Source of the DNA: JANXXV01 sp038230275
GTDB taxonomy: Bacteria > Acidobacteriota > Terriglobia > Bryobacterales > Bryobacteraceae
Length of the DNA stretch: 6,297 bases
Direction of reading: 5' to 3'
NCBI GenBank assembly: GCA_038230275.1
Contig: JBBRNO010000240.1
Coordinates: 1-6,297, forward strand
Each line of letters begins with the position of its first letter. The stretch's first letter is position 1. Positions 1-5,433 of the stretch are shown piece by piece. The notes under the pieces were generated by a model that saw only the letters and a list, made by a program, of their open reading frames with translations, ran no database searches and had not been told where the DNA came from. The position numbers and the translations under genes were made by a program.

Positions 1-82
1 AATTCGTAACTCTTCCAAACGCGTTGGAATGGGTGCGCCCCATGAAACCGCAGCCGATTACGCCAATATTTAGCTTCTTCAT
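1..82 (-). CDS. Gfo/Idh/MocA family oxidoreductase, N-terminal fragment (cut by window edge)
   Basis: Only the first 27 codons are present, read leftward from an ATG at 82-80. The protein begins MKKLNIGVIGCGFMGRTHSN. The GxGxxG-type dinucleotide motif (GVIGCGFMG) followed by R-T-H-x-N is the classic start of the Gfo/Idh/MocA Rossmann fold, a family of NAD(P)-dependent sugar, inositol or glucoside dehydrogenases. The ATG lies one base after the stop of the isomerase upstream, so the two are probably co-transcribed and translationally coupled. A GGGA-like element just before the ATG, inside the end of the upstream gene, can serve as ribosome site. Substrate cannot be told from the fragment. Family assignment is strong; everything beyond the NAD-binding motif lies outside the window. 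Confidence 0.85.
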   Translation of the reverse strand, partial: MKKLNIGVIGCGFMGRTHSNAFGRVTN

Positions 83-83
83 G

Positions 84-1130
84 TTATTCCCAGCCATGCG
101 CATTCCGGACGCCGATCATCACCCGCAGCACATCGTTCCACGTTTGCGGGTCCATCATCACCGCGTTGGAAAACATGCAGCCGTCCCAGCAAATGTGTGC
201 GAATGCCCGCGTCACGTTGCCATCGTCGCCGCGCATCCACGCGCCGGCATCCCTCACAATGTCCAGCCTTCCATTTGGATCGAACGGCAGGCAGTGCCGG
301 CCCGTCTTATCGTGCGATCCCGAACCCTTCACCGTCCCATCGTTCTGCGCCACATGAAAGTCAAACGTCCACGGCCGCAGCGCGCGCGCCATCTGCCGGT
401 ATGCCTCGGCCAGCCGGTCCGTTTGCGACCACTCGAAGTCGGCAGGCAGCAGCCGGTCTTCCGGTGCATTGTGACCCATGGTGAACAGCATGGTGTGCGC
501 CATGTCGGCCTGAAAGCCCACCGTTTCCGGCATTCCTACAAGCTCCAGCAGCTCAACATTTCGGCGCCAACTGTGCATGCCGGCCCAGCAAATCTCGCCT
601 TCCGCCGCAAGCCGTTCACCGAAGCCCTTGGCAATCTCACCGGCCTCCCGAAACGTCTCCGCAATACGCTTCGTTCCTGCCTCTGGATCCTTGGCCCAAT
701 CGGCGGGACTGGCCGCTGAATCGATGCGCACCACGCCATACTTTCGAATGCCAAGGTCCCGCAGTTTGCGCCCGATGCCGCACGCCTTCTTCACCTGCGT
801 AAGAAAGCGGCCACGCTCCTCTTCATTCCCCATTGCCGATCCGCCACCGGTGGGAGGCCACACGGGTGCAACCAGAGACCCGGCCAGCAGGCTCTTCGCG
901 GCAAGCTTGTCCGCCAGTTGCTTCAGATCGTCATCGGAGGAATCGATGCTGGTATGCGGCAGCGATAGGAATAGATCCACCCCGTCAAACCGCACGCCGT
1001 CCACCTCGGCCGCCGCCGTCAGTTCCAGCATAGTGTCCAGTTCGATTGGCGGCTCCGAATCGGGACCTTTCCCTACAAGCCCCGGCCACATCGCGTTGTG
1101 AAGCGCAGGGCTGCTATGTGTTGTGCTCAT
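84..1130 (-). CDS. sugar phosphate isomerase/epimerase (xylose-isomerase-like TIM barrel)
   Basis: The product is 348 residues with no signal peptide or membrane segment, so it is cytoplasmic. It resembles the AP-endonuclease-2/xylose-isomerase-like TIM-barrel family, whose members isomerise or epimerise sugars and polyols using a divalent metal. Visible landmarks are an early strand with VDGVRFDGVDLF (residues 43-54), an acidic/His strand near GEICWAGMHSW (178-188), FQADMAH (206-212) and FDFHVAQNDG (256-265). Glu179, Asp209, His212 and His259 are plausible metal or catalytic residues, assigned by eye. The C-terminal part has CWDGC (314-318). The ATG at 1130 has no Shine-Dalgarno site; a later Met14 is possible, but the ordered sequence before it looks genuine. 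The adjoining oxidoreductase supports a joint role in oxidising and epimerising a sugar or cyclitol. The exact substrate is unknown. Confidence 0.8.
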   Translation of the reverse strand: MSTTHSSPALHNAMWPGLVGKGPDSEPPIELDTMLELTAAAEVDGVRFDGVDLFLSLPHTSIDSSDDDLKQLADKLAAKSLLAGSLVAPVWPPTGGGSAMGNEEERGRFLTQVKKACGIGRKLRDLGIRKYGVVRIDSAASPADWAKDPEAGTKRIAETFREAGEIAKGFGERLAAEGEICWAGMHSWRRNVELLELVGMPETVGFQADMAHTMLFTMGHNAPEDRLLPADFEWSQTDRLAEAYRQMARALRPWTFDFHVAQNDGTVKGSGSHDKTGRHCLPFDPNGRLDIVRDAGAWMRGDDGNVTRAFAHICWDGCMFSNAVMMDPQTWNDVLRVMIGVRNAHGWE

Positions 1131-1140
1131 TCAGATGCAG

Positions 1141-1149
1141 ATTATATCA
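1141..1149 (-). promoter_or_regulatory. putative extended -10 promoter for the isomerase operon
   Basis: Read on the minus strand, these bases are TGATATAAT: a perfect TATAAT hexamer (1146-1141) preceded by the TG of an extended -10. No good -35 is seen 16-18 bases upstream, which extended -10 promoters tolerate. Transcription would begin around 1133-1135, only a few bases before the ATG at 1130, which itself lacks a Shine-Dalgarno site. The transcript would therefore be nearly leaderless. This is a motif match only. Confidence 0.4.
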
Positions 1150-1182
1150 ACCCCGCGGATTTGTATGGAGTATAAAAGAAGT

Positions 1183-1650
1183 ATGCGTGGTATCACAGTA
1201 GCGCTCACACTCCTGGGTCTGCCTCTAATGCTGGCGGCGCAATCCCTCAAGCTGCCCGACGCCCCAGGCAAGGCGGCAATGCAGAAGGTGTGCGGCTCCT
1301 GCCACGGTGCGGAGCTGGTCATCGGACGGCAGGAAGCCAGGGAAACGTGGGCCACGGTTGTCGACGACATGATTCAACGCGGCGCCACCGGTACCGACGA
1401 CGAGTTCTTTGAAGTGGTAGATTACTTGGCCAAGAACTTCTCTAAGACTTCACCCATCATCAAGGTCAACGTGAACAAAGCCACGGCCAAAGATCTGGAA
1501 GGTGCCCTTAGGATCCCAGCGAAGCTGGCCGCCTCCATCGTTCATCAGCGCGAAGAAAAGGGCGACTTCAAGTCGATTGAAGATTTGCAGAAGGTTCCTG
1601 GAATCGACGCTGCTAAGATTGAGTCGAACAAGAACAGGCTGTCATTCTAG
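1183..1650 (+). CDS. secreted monohaem cytochrome c with C-terminal helix-hairpin-helix (ComEA-like) domain
   Basis: The protein has 155 residues from the ATG at 1183. Residues 1-20 form a Sec signal peptide (Arg2, then a hydrophobic run, Ala-Ala before Gln20). Residues about 30-90 are a small cytochrome domain with one haem motif, CGSCH (37-41). Met63 in DDMIQRGA is a plausible distal ligand, and the layout resembles the haem-binding domain of quinohemoprotein amine dehydrogenase alpha subunits. Residues about 94-155 match a ComEA-type tandem helix-hairpin-helix: VNVNKAT, then REEKGDFKSIEDLQKVPGI (123-141). ComEA-type domains usually bind DNA, but in a short secreted cytochrome the role is unknown. 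The next gene is a secreted propeller 62 bases on, so electron transfer with it is a fair inference. An in-frame ATG at 1165 and a GTG at 1123 also exist. The 1183 start was preferred because it gives a compact signal peptide with GGAG 12 bases upstream; 1165 is nearly as likely. Confidence 0.82.
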   Translation: MRGITVALTLLGLPLMLAAQSLKLPDAPGKAAMQKVCGSCHGAELVIGRQEARETWATVVDDMIQRGATGTDDEFFEVVDYLAKNFSKTSPIIKVNVNKATAKDLEGALRIPAKLAASIVHQREEKGDFKSIEDLQKVPGIDAAKIESNKNRLSF

Positions 1651-1671
1651 AAGCGCTGGTTTCGCAGGCAG

Positions 1672-1683
1672 TTGATATACAAT
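1672..1683 (+). promoter_or_regulatory. possible promoter in front of the first propeller gene
   Basis: The stretch TTGATATACAAT contains TACAAT (1678-1683), matching five of six -10 consensus bases, or alternatively TGATATACA as an extended -10. No clear -35 is seen. A start of transcription near 1690 would leave a leader of about 23 bases that includes the AAAGG ribosome site at 1700-1704. It could supplement readthrough from the cytochrome gene, whose stop lies only 62 bases before the propeller start. Motif evidence only. Confidence 0.3.
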
Positions 1684-1699
1684 TCTCCATAAGCTTGGT

Positions 1700-1704
1700 A
1701 AAGG
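1700..1704 (+). promoter_or_regulatory. ribosome binding site deciding the 1713 start
   Basis: AAAGG lies eight bases before the ATG at 1713. It favours that ATG over the in-frame TTG at 1695, which the site would overlap. The 1713 start also places a basic n-region (His-Lys-Val-Arg) directly before the hydrophobic signal core. Confidence 0.55.
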
Positions 1705-1712
1705 CTCCTTCT

Positions 1713-3260
1713 ATGCATAAAGTACGTCTTTTGATTTCCATCCTCGCTGGCTGCTCGCTGTTGCCGGCCGCCGACTGGCCCACGGATGCGGCAAATTCCC
1801 AGCGGACCAACTGGCAACAGGACGAAAAGATCCTGACTAAAGACAACGTCAAGAACATGAAGGTCCTTTGGAAAATCAAACTGGACAACGTGCCGCAGGA
1901 GATGCATTCGCTATTCCCTCCGCTCATCATCGAGAAGGTGAAGACCAGCGGCGGCGTAAAGCAGATAGCCATCGAAGCCGGCATCTCCGATAACATTTAC
2001 GCCATTGATGTGGAGACGGGCCAACTCCTTTGGAAGAAGCATTTCGAATATCCTACGCCCGAACGGCGAGGTAGACCCGGCGATCCGTTGTGCCCGCCCG
2101 GCCAAACCGCCACCCCAGTGATCGGTCCGGCGAATGCGTCCGGCGACAGAACTATCTATGCACTGGCGGGAGATGGCAAACTGCATTCCCTCAACGTAGG
2201 CAATGGAGAAGACGTAGCTCCGCCCTTCCAGTTCGGCTATCCCAACGGCAAAGCCTACTCGTTGAACCTTTGGAACAACATCGTGTTTACCACCACATCA
2301 CAAGGTTGCGCCGGGAATCCAAACCAGATCTGGGCAGTGAATCTGAACGACCCGGCGAAGAAGGTGATGACTTATAACCCAAAGAGCGGCGGCTTGTGGG
2401 GCCGTGCGGGTGCAGCAGTGGATTCCACCGGAATCGCCTGGGCGCCCACCGGCGACGGCCGCTACGATCCCGTCAACAAGGTTTATGGCAACGGGCTGAT
2501 CGGCGCCAGAGTGGAAGGCGGCGATTTGAACCTCAAGGATTATTTCATGCCTTCGAACTGGATGTGGCTGCAGAAGCGCGATCTGGATATGCAGGTCACT
2601 CCGTCCATCTTCACCTACAAAGGCCGGGAATTGATGATCACCGGCAGCAAGGAATGCCGCATGTACCTGCTGGACACGAAATCGGCCGGCGGCGAAAATC
2701 ATCAAACACCGTTAGTGCGGACGCCATTGATTTGCAACGAAGAGACCGATTTCCAATCGGCCGGCATCTGGGGCAGTATGGCCAGTTGGGAAGATTCTAA
2801 GGGCACGCGCTTCGCGCTGACGCCGTTCTGGGGCCCGGTCCATCCGGAATTCAAGGCCCCTGTTTCCTACGGTCCGGTGACGCATGGCGCAGTGGTGGCC
2901 TTCAAAGTGGAAGAGAAGAACGGGAAGTTTCAGCTGAACCCGGCCTGGATGTCGCGCGACATGGACCAGGCTGAGCCCCCAGTGATCGCCAACGGCATAG
3001 TCTTCGCCTATGGCAATGGCGAGAACACGCGCCAGGCCTATGCGGATCGCGGTCTGGCCGACTTCAGCCCGCTGCGCATCAAGGCCTCCGGCCACGCAGT
3101 ACTTTACGCACTCGACGGGCAAACAGGCAAAGAGCTTTTCTCCAGCGGGGATCAGCTGAAGACGTTCACCCATTTCAGCGGCCTCTCCGTGGCTAACGGC
3201 CGCGTCTACATCGCAACCTTCGATAGCATCCTGTACTGTTTCGGCCTACCCGGCCATTAG
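1713..3260 (+). CDS. secreted PQQ-type beta-propeller protein, paralogue 1
   Basis: The protein has 515 residues from ATG 1713. The N-terminus is a signal peptide, cleaved either by signal peptidase I after LLPAA (before Asp21) or as a lipoprotein at the LAGC lipobox (Cys14). The mature part starts with DWPTDAANSQRTNW, typical of quinoprotein-like propellers. Blade motifs of the PQQ-repeat kind are visible: YAIDVETGQLLW (96-107), LHSLNVGNGED (158-167), IWAVNLND (206-213), MYLLDTKSAGG (317-327), VVAFKVEE (394-401) and LYALDGQTGKELF (464-476). A long blade loop carries GRYDPVNKVYGNG (249-261) and KRDLDMQVTP (288-297), the latter similar to the DLD segment seen in many PQQ-like proteins. Length fits an eight-bladed propeller of the alcohol dehydrogenase class, but there is no adjacent Cys-Cys pair. 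Cys127 and Cys199 match cysteines in the other two propellers. Enzyme or binding role is open; fold confidence is high. Confidence 0.85.
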   Translation: MHKVRLLISILAGCSLLPAADWPTDAANSQRTNWQQDEKILTKDNVKNMKVLWKIKLDNVPQEMHSLFPPLIIEKVKTSGGVKQIAIEAGISDNIYAIDVETGQLLWKKHFEYPTPERRGRPGDPLCPPGQTATPVIGPANASGDRTIYALAGDGKLHSLNVGNGEDVAPPFQFGYPNGKAYSLNLWNNIVFTTTSQGCAGNPNQIWAVNLNDPAKKVMTYNPKSGGLWGRAGAAVDSTGIAWAPTGDGRYDPVNKVYGNGLIGARVEGGDLNLKDYFMPSNWMWLQKRDLDMQVTPSIFTYKGRELMITGSKECRMYLLDTKSAGGENHQTPLVRTPLICNEETDFQSAGIWGSMASWEDSKGTRFALTPFWGPVHPEFKAPVSYGPVTHGAVVAFKVEEKNGKFQLNPAWMSRDMDQAEPPVIANGIVFAYGNGENTRQAYADRGLADFSPLRIKASGHAVLYALDGQTGKELFSSGDQLKTFTHFSGLSVANGRVYIATFDSILYCFGLPGH

Positions 3261-3261
3261 T

Positions 3262-3266
3262 GGAGA
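3262..3266 (+). promoter_or_regulatory. ribosome binding site deciding the 3275 start
   Basis: GGAGA begins two bases after the preceding stop codon, and its GGAG core ends nine bases before the ATG at 3275. It supports that ATG rather than the GTG at 3260, which overlaps the preceding TAG. The close spacing implies co-translation of the two propeller paralogues from one message. Confidence 0.6.
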
Positions 3267-3274
3267 CCTCGTTC

Positions 3275-4705
3275 ATGAATAAGACTTCTGCTCTGGCAGT
3301 CATTTCTCTTGCGTGCACCGCCATGGCGAATGGGCAGGTCGCTATGGACTGGCCCACCCTGGGCGGCGACGCCCAACGTACCGGCTGGGCTAAGGTGGAC
3401 GACAGAATCACCAAAGAAAATGTGAAGGATTTCCAGCTGGTCTTGAAACGGAAGTTCGACATGAAAGAGAAAGGCCCGCGTTCCCTTGCGCCCCCTGTGG
3501 TGATGGGACGGTTGATCTCCTACAAGGGCTTCAAGGAACTCGCCTTCGTCGCAGGGGGCGCCGATGACCTCTGGTCCATCGACGTGGATCTGAACCGTAT
3601 TTTTTGGCACAAGCATTACGACACGGCGGCCAGCAGTTCCGCACCATGTCCGGCAAGCATCACCGCCGTGCCCACGCTCAATATTCCGTTTAGCTTTACT
3701 GCCACGCGGCCGCGAGTTGCCGTCACCGGAATCCAGGCAGCGGCAAACACCGCATCGCCACGGCCGGCGTTCGCTGTGTCCAGCGATGGAAAGTTGCACT
3801 TCGTGAATACCTCCACCGGGGAGGACGCCATTCCACCCGTAAACTTCCTTCCCCCAGGCGCGAAGGCGTCCAGCCTCACGCTCATCGATGGAGTGATGTA
3901 TACCACTACGGCCGGAGGTTGCGGCGGGACCAAGAACGCTGTCTGGGCTATGGACCTGAATACTCCGCAAGGAACCGTCACCAACTACGCCGTGAACAGT
4001 GGCGGACTTGCCCTTGGCACGGACGGAACCGTCTATGTCCAAAGCGATGCAGGCGCCGTGCTGGCTCTCAACGCGAAGGATCTGGCGTTGAAGCACTCCT
4101 TCACCGGCGCAGGCGCGGCCGGCAGCTTAGCCTCGCCGGTAGTGTTCGCATACAAAGGAAAGGACCTGATCGTTGCAGCCGGCGCCGATGGCCGTCTCAA
4201 CTTGCTGGATTCCCAGTCGTTGGGCGGCGCAGACAGCAAGACGCCGTTGTATCAGACTCCATCGCTGAATTCCCCTGGACACAGTGTTCGCGGCGCGCTG
4301 GCAAGCTGGCTGGATACCGATGGCACCCGATGGGTGCTGGCGTCAGTGTGGGGTTCGCCCAGCGGCTCTGTAGTGGCCTTCAAGGTGGAAGAGCCAGAAG
4401 GAAAGCCGGTGCTGAAGCAAGCCTGGGTATCGCGCGAGATGAGTTCCCCGCTGCCGCCAGTGATTGCCAGTGGCGTGGTGTTCATACTCTCGGCTGGAGA
4501 CTACACTAAGGATGATCGACCCAAGGGCGGCACCCACGCAACGCTCTACGCGCTGGATGGAGCGACAGGCAAAGAGATGTATTCCACCGGCAAGCAAGTA
4601 ACTGCGCCGGGCAGCCTGACCGGGGTGACGGTTGCCAACGGCCGGGTCTACTTTGCGACGACTGACAATACGCTATGGGCGTTTGGCGTCTTTCTGGAAA
4701 TCTAG
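3275..4705 (+). CDS. secreted PQQ-type beta-propeller protein, paralogue 2
   Basis: The protein has 476 residues, starting 14 bases after paralogue 1 and therefore in the same operon. Residues 1-20 or so are a Sec signal peptide (Asn-Lys, then ALAVISLACTAMA). The mature part opens with DWPTLGGDAQRTGW (25-38), matching paralogue 1. Propeller repeats are visible at LWSIDVDLNRIFW (99-111), LHFVNTSTGED (174-184), VWAMDLNTP (223-231), LNLLDSQSLGG (308-318), VVAFKVEE (366-373) and LYALDGATGKEMY (424-436). The last 50 residues are close to paralogue 1, so this is a tandem duplication. It is shorter because the long mid-protein loop is reduced to a simple blade (about 249-270), and the Asp-Leu-Asp seen in paralogue 1 (290-292) is Ala-Ala-Gly here (281-283). 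The only cysteines outside the signal peptide are Cys125 and Cys216, probably a disulfide. Possible loss of catalytic function is inference. Confidence 0.85.
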   Translation: MNKTSALAVISLACTAMANGQVAMDWPTLGGDAQRTGWAKVDDRITKENVKDFQLVLKRKFDMKEKGPRSLAPPVVMGRLISYKGFKELAFVAGGADDLWSIDVDLNRIFWHKHYDTAASSSAPCPASITAVPTLNIPFSFTATRPRVAVTGIQAAANTASPRPAFAVSSDGKLHFVNTSTGEDAIPPVNFLPPGAKASSLTLIDGVMYTTTAGGCGGTKNAVWAMDLNTPQGTVTNYAVNSGGLALGTDGTVYVQSDAGAVLALNAKDLALKHSFTGAGAAGSLASPVVFAYKGKDLIVAAGADGRLNLLDSQSLGGADSKTPLYQTPSLNSPGHSVRGALASWLDTDGTRWVLASVWGSPSGSVVAFKVEEPEGKPVLKQAWVSREMSSPLPPVIASGVVFILSAGDYTKDDRPKGGTHATLYALDGATGKEMYSTGKQVTAPGSLTGVTVANGRVYFATTDNTLWAFGVFLEI

Positions 4706-4767
4706 CACGGAAGCAAGCCTTCGGAACGTCATGGGTAGACGATTTCGTTTGTTGAGATTCTCAAGCC

Positions 4768-5001
4768 GTGTTTTTTGAAATCTACGGTGAGCTTTCGGGC
4801 GTGGAAACGTTTGCGATTGGCAAATCGATTCGCGAACTTCCCCGGCTGAGCAAACTCTATGGCAAAGGCCGGTGGCGGAAACGAAAGGGCTTTGCCGATG
4901 TCAAGCTACCAAATGGTACGATACGGCAGGCAGAGATTCACTGGTACGAAGCATCGGGAATCGGCAAGAAAGAGTTCAAGATCAAGCAGTTTGTGGATTA
5001 A
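4768..5001 (+). CDS. small conserved hypothetical protein (first gene of a two-gene cassette)
   Basis: The product is 77 residues from a GTG start at 4768; an in-frame stop at 4753 leaves no earlier start. There is no signal or membrane segment. Key visible segments are YGELSGVETFAIG (6-18), LYGKGRWRKRKG (30-41) and AEIHWYEASGIGKKEFKIK (55-73). The protein is basic: 16 Lys/Arg against 9 Asp/Glu. From memory, short proteins with the GRWRK and HWYEA-GIGKKE patterns recur in cyanobacteria and acidobacteria without known function. This recollection is unverified. The next small gene starts two bases after the stop, so the pair is almost certainly co-translated. A toxin-antitoxin type role is possible from size, coupling and charge, but no toxin fold is recognised. 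GC content is lower than in the propeller genes. Confidence 0.7.
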   Translation: MFFEIYGELSGVETFAIGKSIRELPRLSKLYGKGRWRKRKGFADVKLPNGTIRQAEIHWYEASGIGKKEFKIKQFVD

Positions 5002-5003
5002 CT

Positions 5004-5240
5004 ATGCGGTCACGTCGAATAAAAATGCAAGGCTTTGCCGTTTGCATGAAGAATGCTGGTTTTGCGGCTTCGTTAGAGGTCCGAAAACTTTATGCAGTGG
5101 TCGAAGACCCCGACGCGGAAGCAAACGATCTAATTCGGGTAGTTGACGAATCGGGTGATGATTACGCCTATCCCGCCGCTTTTTTCCAGAGACTTGCGTT
5201 GCCTAGCGAAGTTCAGCGGGCCTTACGCTTGGCCTCATAA
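5004..5240 (+). CDS. small conserved hypothetical protein (second gene of the cassette)
   Basis: The product is 78 residues from ATG 5004, two bases after the preceding stop. A second in-frame ATG at 5025 (Met8) would give a 71-residue, more acidic protein. No ribosome site is strong for either, and coupling to the gene before favours 5004. The readable core is MKNAGFAASLEVRKLYAVVED (15-35) followed by IRVVDESGDDYAYPAAFF (44-61) and LPSEVQRALRLAS (66-78). From memory, the pattern S-L-E-x-R-K-x-Y, then D-E-S-G-x-D-Y-x-Y-P and a C-terminal LP-x-x-V-x-x-AL, is a recurrent short hypothetical family. This was not checked. No signal peptide, catalytic motif or DNA-binding helix-turn-helix is evident. 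Net charge is zero as started, negative from Met8, the reverse of its basic partner. Confidence 0.7.
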   Translation: MRSRRIKMQGFAVCMKNAGFAASLEVRKLYAVVEDPDAEANDLIRVVDESGDDYAYPAAFFQRLALPSEVQRALRLAS

Positions 5241-5433
5241 GAAGTTATAACTGCGCGTCTCTGGAATTCCGAGATCTTCCCGGTCTTGGACCCGTGGTAC
5301 GGCTCTGGCAATCGGCATTTGGAATTCATCCTCCATAGTCCCCTCGCTATCCCGGGCAAGACGAGTCCCCTGTCCGCTTTCATGTGTTCTGATAGTACAA
5401 GCAACAAGCGTCATCCGCCGTCCCCATTCAATC

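Noticed and set aside
24..719. Long plus-strand open frame of 231 codons opposite the isomerase gene
   Set aside because: It lies antisense to a well-supported TIM-barrel gene, is rich in His, Arg and Pro as shadow frames of GC-rich genes are, and has no recognisable domain.
1123..1182. Upstream starts (GTG 1123, ATG 1165) for the cytochrome-HhH gene
   Set aside because: The GTG overlaps the start of the divergent isomerase gene and adds a non-signal-like N-terminus. ATG 1165 remains possible but adds six residues before a signal peptide that is complete from 1183.
1394..1650. Helix-hairpin-helix domain taken as evidence for a natural competence (ComEA) gene
   Set aside because: The domain is fused to a cytochrome, there is no transmembrane anchor beyond the signal peptide, and no other competence gene is nearby.
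3257..4096. Minus-strand open frame of 279 codons opposite propeller paralogue 2
   Set aside because: Low-complexity shadow composition, no domain, and complete overlap with a clear secreted propeller.
4752..4776. Short hairpin (TTGAG, loop ATT, CTCAA) followed by six T residues, as a possible terminator after propeller paralogue 2
   Set aside because: The stem is only five AT-rich pairs, the T-run starts six bases after the stem, and the T-run lies in the first codons of the next gene. It is too weak to call.
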